64,000 nucleotides of DNA from Xylogone sp. PMI_703 (Eukaryota; Ascomycota; Leotiomycetes), in the NCBI GenBank assembly GCA_021399445.1, contig JAJTUQ010000001.1:6138001-6202000 (forward strand), written 5' to 3'. Below are positions 24,055 to 34,000 of the stretch, piece by piece. The position numbers and the translations under genes were made by a program. The notes below the pieces were generated by a model that saw only the letters and a program-made list of their open reading frames with translations, was not told where the DNA came from and made no database searches. Numbering within the stretch: position 1 is the first letter of the stretch; every line of letters begins with the position of its first letter.

Positions 24055-25403
24055 ATGGCAGACCTCTCTACCTGCCTCCCTCTAACCCGTTCCTCGGTCG
24101 TAGAAGCCCACAAAGTCGTCAAACCGTACATCCACTACACCCCACTTCTCACGAACAAAACTCTCACAGCTCTTGCCTCAACACCTCGAACCCCAGAGGA
24201 GCTAGAAGGCACACCATGGGCAGGCCAGGAGCCAGCCAGGCCCAAACTGCGATTATGGTTCAAGTGTGAGAATTTCCAGAAAATTGGGGCGTTCAAGGTG
24301 CGGGGCGCATTCCATGCCTTGACGAGGCTGATGGCGGAGGATGGATGGGAGGCGAATGGAGGGAGGGAAAGAGGTGTCGTTACTCATAGTTCAGGTTAGA
24401 TCTTCTTTTCATTATGCTCCTCGCCTCGTTTTCTTATCGCCGTGTCATACATTATTATTTGTTCACCAGGATTTTACTGGAAGAATTACCGCCAGTCATT
24501 CTTGATTTTTCTACAATACGGCATCGCAAGGCTGACACTTTTTTACTTCCCACAACAGGTAACCATGCACAGGCTCTGGCTCTCGCGGCCCGAACAATGG
24601 GTATTCCTGCACATATTGTGATGCCTACTATATCTCCTCCTAATAAAATAGCTGCTACAAAGGGCTATGGTGCCAGGGTTATTTTCAGTGGGAGCACGAG
24701 CGTAGAGAGGGAAGCTGTCGCGGCAGATGTCATCAAAGAGACCGGTGCCAGATTGGTGCCACCATATGACCACCCTGATATCATGCTAGGACAAGGAACA
24801 CTGGGGTTAGAAATGCAAGAGCAGGCTGAGGCTATGATAGCAAGAGACAGGTCACAAGATTTCGGTAGCCTGACAGTGATACCTGACAGTGGCGCTGGCA
24901 AAGAGAAAAACGGAGAAAAGAGAAAAGGGTTGAATGCGATCATTGCTCCTTGTGGGGGCGGTGGCATGCTTTCTGGGGTAGCCCTCAGCTGTGAAGGTAC
25001 TGGTATATATGTCTTCGGTGCAGAGCCTGAATTCGAAGGAGCAGACGACCTCAAGCGCGGTCTTGAAGCCGGCGAGAGAATAGAAAAGGTCAGCACCCTT
25101 ACAATCGCGGATGGTTTAAGGACACCTGTTGGTGCTCACCCCTGGAGCGTTCTGAGCAACAAGAAACTGCTCAGGGGGGCATATAGTGTTACCGAGGATC
25201 AGATCAAAGCTGCTCTAAAGCTGGTGCTAGAGAGAATGAAGATCGTTGTAGAACCTAGCTCTGTCGTGGGCCTTGCTACGGCGTTGTACAATGAAGACTT
25301 TAGAAAGCTGGTTGAAAAGGAGGCCGGTGAGGATGGGTGGGACTTGGGCATCGTCTTTAGTGGAGGAAATGTCAGCATGGAAGCCCTTAGTAAGTTGTTT
25401 TGA
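24055..25403 (+). CDS. PLP-dependent serine/threonine dehydratase or serine racemase family enzyme
   Basis: Fold-type II PLP enzyme. Exons 24055-24394 and 24559-25403 (GTTAGA donor, AACAG acceptor) give 394 aa. The PLP lysine is K81 in NFQKIGAFKVRG. SSGNHAQALALAA, split by the intron, binds the substrate carboxylate. CGGGGMLSG is the phosphate-binding glycine loop, and the C-terminus carries an FSGGNVS motif. There is no C-terminal ACT-like regulatory domain, which separates it from biosynthetic threonine deaminase (ILV1). The closest groups are serine racemase, catabolic serine/threonine dehydratase and yeast SRY1-type threo-3-hydroxyaspartate ammonia-lyase; sequence alone does not choose among them. 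It has a low-complexity Lys/Glu insert of about 15 residues (KEKNGEKRK) before the glycine loop. No targeting peptide is seen, so it is probably cytosolic. Confidence 0.88.
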
Positions 25404-27087
25404 GCAGCTAGTATAAACCACGGTGACTATCGAGAGTGTACTCATTGGTAGGCCACTCATGACCATGAATAATGAATTAGATCATAGATTATATATCCTT
25501 TGATAGATATTCTGTATGGTTAGCTCGGATGAGAAATAGTCATTTCTGTGCCAGTCTGATTTGCTTCAAACTGTCCTTTGCTTATTGAGTGCACAGTAGT
25601 TGGTAGTTGCTCTGTTTATATGACTCTATACAGAGTATCCACCAGAGAAGCAAGTGTGAATTACCAGTCAGTCATTCATCTTGAGATTAACGCTGCTCGT
25701 CTCACTGAACCCTATTTATACACATAATTCCAGGACGATAAGTGAACCTGCCAGAAAATATGTATTTCCAGAAGACATACAAGATTTAACACCCTCACTT
25801 CTTCTCATCCTCAAAAGAAAGAGAAGAAGAAGGAAGGACCATGTATTAATCCTTAGTAGTCTGCATTAACTTCTTCCACTCCCAGACGAGCTGACATGTG
25901 CCAAATACTTAAACCAACAAAGAGATCCATTACAACTCGTATAATTAAATACGGCATTAGAACCCCAACAAACAAAAATACATACGTACGCTGTAAACAC
26001 AGATTTCATCACCAGCTAGGAGATAGAAATACACACAATATCACAACACGAGTGATTGTGAATATGCATCGTGTCTAAATAGTTTCTCCTCGTTAGAGAA
26101 CTTCGCCTTAAAAGAGACCAAACGAAGAAAATAAAATAACTGGGACGTCCACCAAAAGAAAACAAAGAGAGTTTAAGCTGGATACCTCATAGCGTGATAT
26201 CTTCTCCTAGAATACTATCACTAAGATATATCTGATATCCCTCTTTTTGTTGCACATCGCATTTTGAGCCAAGAGTCTAATGGCTCCTTCTTATGGTGCT
26301 CTTCCTTCCTTTTGTTGCACATCGCACCTAGATGCCAAGTTATAAAGCATGCTGAACCAACGCCCTTTGCACCAGAGGAACGCTTTGCCTCTTCTCTGGG
26401 AATGATTCCAATTTTTTTGGTTGCACATCGCACTTGATGCCAAGCTACACAGCGTGCTAAACTCTCTCTACACCAGAGTGACGCTTTCCTTTCTTGTAGG
26501 TTGTTTTAGATATATATACGGATTATGAATGCTCGAGTAGAATACAAAAAAACTGGTTCAGTCTCCCGAGGTGTGATGCATATAAACCAGGAGATGGGAG
26601 TCTGTAAATCAACCTAGTAGGAACATCCTACAGTAGCACAGCCCTACACACACAAGATGCAGATAGAGCATACAAGTATGCATCACAGGGCGACAGTTAG
26701 TACAATAAGACCTCCTTCATGTCTACTTCCTCCCATATTAGTTCTTTTAACCCCTCACGGATATTATCTCTTCGTGATTAGTTACTATATATCTCAAAGA
26801 GACTGTCACAGACAAGAATATGGCACAGACACATAAGAAACAGATCAAGAGTGATATTATCTTTCATATTAATCTCGAGTGGATATCAGAGCTATTAAGT
26901 CGTAGCCAAGAAGGAAGCTAATTCTCAACAATGGCCATCTAATAAAGAATACACCAGGTAGTCTTCAATCAACTCCCATTCATTAATAAAAGAGTAAGGT
27001 TTCCCACATAGACACACACAGTGACTCCGATCCCACATGCCATAGATACACCATGTCATTAAACGCATCATTACAACAACAATGAAT
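25404..27087. other. Gene-free AT-rich stretch with imperfect repeats
   Basis: No supported gene. It holds the 3' ends of the dehydratase-like gene and, from the other side, of the TACC gene. In between, three imperfect copies of a GTTGCACATCGCA unit lie at 26249-26500. The rest is AT-rich and featureless. Confidence 0.6.
26249..26500. repeat. Three imperfect tandem copies of a GTTGCACATCGCA-led unit
   Basis: The 13-mer GTTGCACATCGCA occurs exactly at 26249-26261, 26314-26326 and 26420-26432. Copies 2 and 3 extend similarity for about 85 bases (GATGCCAAG, then GC(A/G)TGCT, then CACCAGAG, then ACGCTTTCC/ACGCTTTGCC), while the first copy is shorter. Spacings are 65 and 106 bases. The unit has no recognisable transposon ends or coding capacity. 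Confidence 0.8.
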
Positions 27088-29379
27088 CTATTCTCCTCTT
27101 CCCCTGTGAGCACCCATCTTCTCAATCGAGCTCATAATCCCGCTCTTCCCCAGTCCACTTCCCGGCCTGGCGATCCCACTCCCAGTTCTCCCGTGGTTGG
27201 CGCCAAAAGCACCGCGTCCTATCCGGCTTTCTCCTGGGGTTGGAATGCTCGATACGCTCCCTGGTGCTCGGAGACCCGATGCTCGGGATACACTTCCACG
27301 AAGGTTCTCAACTGGAGCTGGTTGAGGTGGAGGTTGTGGGGAGGACACTGCTGGTGGAGCAGATGACCTATTTGAAGATTGGCTCATTGAAGGGCCATCC
27401 ATATTGGCGAGCATCTCATCGAATGCCTGCACTAAGGGGATCATCTCATCAACAGCCTGTACCAACTTCCCCTTCTCAACTCTTTCCTCGTCGAGCATCC
27501 TGCGAAGGTCATCGTTATCCATCTCCACGCTCTTGACTTGCTCGGTAAGTCCCTGGACTTCTGCGAAAAGCTCCTTCATCTTCGCATCTTTGATGGCCTG
27601 CTTTTCTCTATCTTCGGCCGATTCAACCGGCATCTTAGGCTCCACCTTTGTTAACGTGAGGTCACGTCTCAACTCCTCATTCTCTCTGGTGAGCTCCTCT
27701 ACGCTAGTCTCGAGCTCCTTCACCTTCTTCTCCCATCGTTTCTCATAGCTCTTCTTGAGAGCAGCAACCTTGGTCTCATGCTTTTCCCTGTATAGGGTGT
27801 GGAGCTCTCTCGAGACCTTTTCTACCGCAAGTTCAACAGTCTTACCCTCGCAGATACACTCACCAGGCTTCTTGTCTAGGTCTGGTGAAGAAGGAGCTGG
27901 TCTTCCAGCACGGAGAGCGGCTGCTTTGCTCTCGGCCTCCTGGGCCATCATTTCAGCAGCCTCTCTTCTCCTCTCCGATTCTTCTAGACGCCCTTCTAAA
28001 TCATCTCGTTCTTGTTCTCCAAGTAAGATCTCTTCCTTCACATTTCGCAGCACAGCTTCCATTTCTCGACCTCTCTGTTCCCATAGCTCCTTCTCAGCTG
28101 CGAGTTGGTCCTTGAGAATCTCCTCCTCTCGTAATTGTTCCATACAATCCCCAACACGCTTCTCAGCATCTCCAACCGCAGTCTTCAAGGATAGGACCTC
28201 TGCTTCCTTCCCACTCAGCGAGGCCTTGAGACTGCTAATCTCCGAAAGGAACTGTGATTTGAGACTCTCAAGTTCTCGAGGTGTTATAGAAGGTAAACTC
28301 CGTGGCGTAGGCGCCGGAGGAATATCAAAGTCCAACAGATTTGACATGGTGTTGCGAGATGGCGTTGCAGCTGGTGGCGGGCCCCAAGCCGAATCAGCCA
28401 TGTACACACTCTTTGACGGAGAGACCCTCTTCATCTGTTGCCTCTGAGCATAGGCGGAGAAGGCATGCAGTTGCTCTGTAAAATCCAGCAGATTGGTAGT
28501 ATCATTTGGGTCTCTGTGGGGATCGAACTTGATGGGTTTAGGTGTCGGCGATGGAGTACGGTCAAAAGGTCGCCGGGCCGTAGCAGGTGCGTATAGTGAG
28601 CTCCGTCTAGGAGTGCCAGCTATGGAAGCACGCTTGCTAGGAGTGTGACCGAGCTTTGCAAACATCGTCATATCAGGAACAGCGGAAAAAGCACTGAACG
28701 TGCTCACAAACGTGTCATCAACACTCGTGGCAGCATCATTAAAGTCATTCCCATTCATGCTCGTCAATGTATCATCCATGGAGGAGCTGTCATCAATAGC
28801 AACATCGACATTGACATCGACATGAGCATTGGCACTGCCATTAGCATTGGGATTGTGATTATCATTAGCTTTTTCATTAGCTTTCTTGTCATTAGCTTCG
28901 TCTTCAAGAATTTCAATTGCTTTCGTTAATCCCTCATTGTCGCGTAACACATCCGAAATACTCAGAGACGACCGACTGGTCCTCACGGGCTGCAGATCCG
29001 GAGAAGAAGGCTTGACCGGGAACCTGTGAGGTGTAGACATCTTCCTGGGGCTGTTGACTCGTTCCGAGAGTCGCCGGGGCGATTGGGACTCCGAGGCAAC
29101 GAGCGCGATGCTTTTCAGGGGCTTCAGCGTCACGGGGGCCTCACGCTCGACGGTCGGACTGGCCACGGAAGCAGGTCTCGTCCTCGCTGCACTCGGCGAC
29201 ATGTTCTCATCCGTCATGCTGGTATTGAGGAATGGCGAGCTGGGAGGGCCATTGCTGCTGTCGGTTTCGGAGATCATTTCTGTGGTATAGCGAGAGGCGT
29301 CGTAGTCTTCGTAAATTTGATTTGACAGGGTACTTTTTCTTCGTACGTTATGTGACATTGGGGATAAAGGTGTGCTCAT
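27088..29379 (-). CDS. Fungal TACC-type coiled-coil protein (spindle/microtubule regulator)
   Basis: Intronless 763-aa protein. Residues 1-365 are disordered, Ser/Pro-rich, with many SP/TP sites that could be Cdk targets. They include an Asn/Asp/Ala/Val repeat near 165-200 encoded by an ATTAGC/ACATCG-like hexanucleotide array. Two coiled-coil blocks follow, about 370-490 and 510-660. The second begins with a conserved block around ELHTLYREKHETKV then KKSYEKRWEKKVKELE, which I associate with the fungal TACC family (relatives of fission yeast Alp7 and the kinetochore protein Slk19). The last 100 residues are Gly/Ser/Arg-rich. TACC proteins partner XMAP215-type polymerases at spindle pole bodies and microtubule ends; that role is inferred by family. 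It lies 0.5 kb downstream of the BRCT gene, on the same strand. Confidence 0.75.
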   Translation of the reverse strand: MSTPLSPMSHNVRRKSTLSNQIYEDYDASRYTTEMISETDSSNGPPSSPFLNTSMTDENMSPSAARTRPASVASPTVEREAPVTLKPLKSIALVASESQSPRRLSERVNSPRKMSTPHRFPVKPSSPDLQPVRTSRSSLSISDVLRDNEGLTKAIEILEDEANDKKANEKANDNHNPNANGSANAHVDVNVDVAIDDSSSMDDTLTSMNGNDFNDAATSVDDTFVSTFSAFSAVPDMTMFAKLGHTPSKRASIAGTPRRSSLYAPATARRPFDRTPSPTPKPIKFDPHRDPNDTTNLLDFTEQLHAFSAYAQRQQMKRVSPSKSVYMADSAWGPPPAATPSRNTMSNLLDFDIPPAPTPRSLPSITPRELESLKSQFLSEISSLKASLSGKEAEVLSLKTAVGDAEKRVGDCMEQLREEEILKDQLAAEKELWEQRGREMEAVLRNVKEEILLGEQERDDLEGRLEESERRREAAEMMAQEAESKAAALRAGRPAPSSPDLDKKPGECICEGKTVELAVEKVSRELHTLYREKHETKVAALKKSYEKRWEKKVKELETSVEELTRENEELRRDLTLTKVEPKMPVESAEDREKQAIKDAKMKELFAEVQGLTEQVKSVEMDNDDLRRMLDEERVEKGKLVQAVDEMIPLVQAFDEMLANMDGPSMSQSSNRSSAPPAVSSPQPPPQPAPVENLRGSVSRASGLRAPGSVSSIPTPGESRIGRGAFGANHGRTGSGIARPGSGLGKSGIMSSIEKMGAHRGRGE
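28800..28905. repeat. Hexanucleotide-like array inside the TACC gene
   Basis: Repeated CATTAGC/CATCGAC/CATTGG units on the plus strand encode the Asn/Asp/Ala/Val-rich tract of the TACC protein. Length differences here should stay in frame and vary between strains. Confidence 0.6.
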
Positions 29380-29872
29380 TGTATCGACCTGTACATAAGA
29401 AATTGAATTTAGTTTTTGTGTTCAAGTTATGAGCAATTGGAGGAAGGAAAAGCGGTGACAAACCTTTATGGTGGTTAGAAGAAGTGCGCTTGCGGTTGAG
29501 GCGGTTGTCACCAGGGTCGTCGGATAAGATTGTTTTGTTTACATCGCTAAACTCAATTGGGACCATACCACAGCAACGGACCACTTCAAGATTCATCTCT
29601 TCCTTGCAAAATGATAAGGGAACTGTCTGATTGCTTCAATTAATCTGCATCTTTCATGCTCGTCTAATTCTTATCATGAGAGACATTCAACATAAACCTG
29701 CGTGACCCTTATGATCTCCCACCATGCAGCCGTCCCAATGCAATGCCTATGGGTATTTGTATCCTGTCCCAGACCTTTTCCCTTTACCTCCCTATCATGC
29801 AAACCAATGCGGCCAGAAATAACAAAAATACAAACACAAACCATAACATCTCGACATCAATTGCCTGTCAGA
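29380..29872. other. Short intergenic region between the BRCT and TACC genes
   Basis: 493 bp with the BRCT 3' UTR and the TACC promoter. No recognisable element beyond pyrimidine-rich DNA. Confidence 0.5.
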
Positions 29873-31000
29873 TTATAGAGTACCGGAAGAGCCCATTGAT
29901 GTAGAAGAGTCTGCCTTCTTGAATATGCTATAAACACTTTGCTGGCCCTTCGGCGCAGTCTTAAGATTCGAAAATTGGGCTTCCTGAAGTCTCTTGCCAG
30001 CTCTGATGCTTTCAAGTATCCTGGCCAAAAAATTATCAGCATATGTATAGCAAAATTTGGGTATGAGCATACCATTCCACGCCAACGTATTTCACACCAC
30101 AGCCTCCAACTCTTCGAATCTCTTTCTCAATCTTACCACCAGCTAGACCGCCACCGGCACCATCTATCTTAGAGCCATTGGGCCTCCCAAGGATAACATG
30201 AGTTACCTGTCTTCTCCCAAGGTGAATTGCAAGGCTTGCCCCATTCTCGGCGAGGAGTTGCTTGAGCTTGTGGTCCGAAATCAGAGGGTAAGTGCTACCA
30301 TTAACATAGATAACCAAGCCGTCGAAGATGCCTCTTCTCTTCCCTCCTGTACTAGCTGTTTCCTCATCTGAGCGTTCATTCACTGCTTTGCTGTCCCGTG
30401 TTATCGGTAGTTGACCATCACTCGGCCTCTCTACGGCCAAAATATCAGCTACAGTCTCAGAAAATCAACCCGGGAAGAAGAAAATATCACCATACATTGA
30501 ATTACATTGCAGAGGCCGCCCCTCGTGGAAAAATGGCCACCAGCAGAAGGGAAAAAAAGCAAGAAATGAAGGAAAAGGAGAGATAGAGAAAGAGAAAGGA
30601 CGTCATTGGACATAAAGGATACGGGTACTGCACGGTACTCACTCTCAACAACCCGGCCCGCCGTGACGTTCTTTTTCCCAACAAGCATTTCCGCAACACT
30701 GACCCTCTGCCTCTTCAGCGGCCGTGCCCCAACTTCTACACCTCCTTTTCCCTTGAGGCTGGGAGCCACATTTGCTGACCCCCTATCAACACCGTCAAAC
30801 AGCCGCTTTCCTCCTTGACCGCCGCTCTTGAACTGACTCTCCATCTTCATCACGCGCGTCTGTCTCCATGGTATGGTACCGACGGGCCTGCATTCAGCCC
30901 GCTGGTGACCTGACGAAGCCGAGTTCCAGGCGTCGAAGTGATCACCGTGCACTGGATGTGCAGTTCGAGGAAGAGTAGAGTGTTTCGACAGTGGAGCCAT
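29873..31000 (-). CDS. Single-BRCT-domain protein with Rev1-like BRCT
   Basis: Exons 31000-30643, 30430-30073 and 30020-29873 give 287 aa. Residues 1-150 are polar and basic, with a KRQRVSVAEML block that could be a nuclear signal plus a short docking motif. One BRCT domain spans about 152-250. It begins FDGLVIYVNG, contains LLAENGASLAIHLG and VTHVI, and ends with the BRCT tryptophan in VEW, followed by ILESIRAGKRL. This wording is closest to the N-terminal BRCT of the translesion polymerase Rev1. But the protein ends about 35 residues after the domain and has no polymerase region. The last exon closes with a normal stop, so this is not an obvious truncation. It is probably a phosphopeptide- or DNA-end-binding adaptor in repair; the exact role is unknown. 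Confidence 0.75.
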
Positions 31001-34000
31001 TGTGAGATGGATGATGTCTGGCAGGATGCTAAGATTGGGTACTCATTTGCTTTTTCAACTTCTTCTGCCCCCTTTCCATCTGTCTCTCTCTTTGTTTTTT
31101 GCTTTTCCCTTCTATTCAGCTTCTCCCGCAGATTTGTCTCAACCCTCGAGCCTCTTCTGACGTCGTTGAGTAGTTTTCTGCAACCCTGGCCTCTTTGGCA
31201 AATGGAGATTTGCTGGTTGTCAGTTCCTGCAGATTTGCGTGTATGTATGTCAAGCGTCTAACGCCGTTGCAGCATGCCACGCCCGGCCTAGCTATCCGCA
31301 GCTGTATGTCTCGCCTCTACTGGTAAGATAAGATGGGGCTGAGAGGGACGTGATGTAGATTAGACGCAGTACACATCTACTGCTTGATGCATGCAGAACG
31401 GTCATTACATGACGCTTGTGTATGTTTTGTTGCTCGTCATATTTTTAGCTGGTGGGGCTAAAATAATTGGATACACTTGTTCTCTGGCGCGTCTGCGTGG
31501 ACACGCTTGATTAAGCTTTGCTACCAACCACCCCTCCTTCCCACTGGGAGCGCTAGGAGTTGGTTGGCATGCCAAAGAGATGGCTGGACACGTCTGAATG
31601 GAAGTCACAGCATCACGTGTAGAACGTCGAAGCAGCTGCATGGAAGCCAAATGCTCCCGCTGCTTTGTCTTTCATTTTCTGCAGAAGGAGATACGGTAGA
31701 TAGATCCCAGGGGGGACCGAGAACAAAGAGATGGGCCTGCAAGTGTCGCTCTCAACGAGGGGTTGACTACCAACCCGCTCTTTTTGGCTTTCACTAAATT
31801 ACAGCACGAGAGCTTTGGTGCGACATCGGCTCCAACTCACCTTTTGTCCGTTTGTCCTGCTCATATGAGGAAAACTGGTCAACAGCCAAGAAAGTCATGG
31901 CTGCAATCAGTCAATCAATCAATTCGCCCAGCTCGGCCATCGAAAGGACGCTGTCCCGCTAGAGAGAGAGTGTGGTGAACGCAGGCTTAATGTTCCTTCT
32001 CCAGGGCTTGCCATCACTGGATTGCAATCCTTCGGACCCACCGCCATCCAGCTCCAGCGCTCACCCTAACGGCTGGTGCGCCCCTCAGCAGCATGCCTTG
32101 CTTCAGTTTTGCCACCCAAGAAGAGGGGCTTGAGGGGGTAAATTCTTGTACAAGTTTAATAAAGAGTTCAGTGTTAAAGGTAATCTATCAAAGATTACAG
32201 AAATGGAAGGCACGGGAAAGGTCATGGCCATGCCGTCTGAGGAGGAGAAGGGAGCCCAGCTTACATAGCTTCAAATCGATGTCATCTAACATATGCGTCC
32301 CCCGATCTGGCAGCAGTGCACACAGCTACAGCTACAGCTACATACATAGTACATACTGTATGTGCGCTGTGAGATGCACAATGCAAGAACCCGCTCGCGC
32401 CTCGTCGCTTCCGCGTGCAGCCGCAGAGGACCGGAGCTTCAGCGGGCTTTGCCTTGCAACTGGCAACTGCACTCGCCACTCTCTCTGTGAGGGAGGAGGG
32501 GGGTCTCCGATCCAAGGGAGCGCAGGGCTCCCAGCACCTTTAACGCACGTATGTCGTGCTGCTGCGCTGCGCTCCAGCATCCTGCATGGGCTGGCTCGGT
32601 GCAGCTGGAAGGGTTGAAGCAACATGTTACAGCACAGTAGAGTACAGTAACTTATCCTGACTTGGGGCTCTGGGGGCCCCGCGGCACCGTTTTACATCAA
32701 TACACTGTATCGCCGTGCTCTCCTGGTCAAATGTGACAGCGGTTGGATGAAAAGCACCGCATCCAACGCCTGTCTCCAAGACGGCCGAGGTTCTCGAGAC
32801 CATTATCGCAACGCTATCGAGATCTATCATTGGCGATATTTGCTTCTTCCAATTCCCTCTTTTGCTAGGGGGTTGGTTATTAATCGCGCATCCTCATTTA
32901 TTAAATTGTTTGTCGTAACTCGGTGTAATCAATACTCTGACAGATACCAAGAATCCATCTTTTGGAAACGTGACGAGAAGCCGATGAAAGGGGAAGAGAG
33001 GGGAAAAAAGGAAACGAACACCCACCTACAAGGATATTCATCAAACTTGCCCTTCGCCGTTGATGTCGTACAAGCATGGATTATGGATTACTTGTTCCGG
33101 CCGCAATCTGCTCTCAAAGAGGACAAATTGTACCACTGCGCCATTGCAACTCCGCCCTGTAAACGATACTGTACTTTGCGAGCACCTCTCGTCCTATTGC
33201 TGCGTGTGATGCATACTGTTGCAACGGGAGTATCCGCTTCATGGGCACGCCCTCAACAATTCTTCGTCTTGGTGTCCAAAAAGAGCCTCCGTCACACTTA
33301 CCGTCGTATTTTTCTTGGTATGATTTGGATTGATTACGAGCCTTTTTTCCTGTAAAACCGGGCCGCGAACTCGTCACGCCATGTTGTAGCATTACCTGGA
33401 CCCGGAAGAGAGGCAGGGGATTATTCTGGGCCGCAAGTGGAAAGTCCTCAGAGGGAAAGAGAGGCTGGTCGCGCGCATCTCCTTTGACACACAAGAGAGA
33501 AGCCTCGGGGAGAGCGAGTCCTAGCCAGTCACGGCTGGCGCTTTGGAGGGGCTCTCGGACTCCCTCTTCCTTCGTCTTTCCATGGTTGCGATCTGGATTA
33601 GCGCCGTCCGTTCTCCAGCCCGGGAAGTAGCTGAGCTCTAGAAAATTCCGCCGTCTTAGACACGGGATGGCTAAAAGTAGGATGAGAGAGATGTCGTTGA
33701 GATAGAGAGGTAACTGTGCGCTGCATTGATAAAACAAAAGGAATATAGGGGGAATGGTTATGTGAGAGAGACATGCATGTTTGACTGCTGCATCATTACC
33801 GTATTGTGCATTTCCTCGATGCTGCAATCTAGAGATCTGAGCCCGTGGCGCACGATTGGGCCGGTGATTCAGATGATTCAGCAGGAAGCAAAAAAAGAAA
33901 AAGAACGCAGGCTAACACGGCATCCGTGATGATGGAGACAAAGTACGCTGCGAGGACCTGGGCGAGCTGGGCTTGCTCTTGCTCGTGGGGCCCGTCGGGG

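Noticed and set aside
26249..26500. CRISPR-like array
   Set aside because: Three imperfect copies with unequal spacing and similarity continuing into the spacers, in a eukaryotic genome.
27755..28447. 230-aa Ser-rich frame on the plus strand
   Set aside because: Mirror of the Glu/Arg/Leu-rich coiled coil of the TACC gene; antisense of such coding DNA is stop-poor and Ser-rich.
33114..33827. 237-aa minus-strand frame in the gene desert, overlapping a 202-aa plus-strand frame
   Set aside because: Both strands are open in overlapping positions, neither has domains or plausible codon bias, and the initiation codons are arbitrary.
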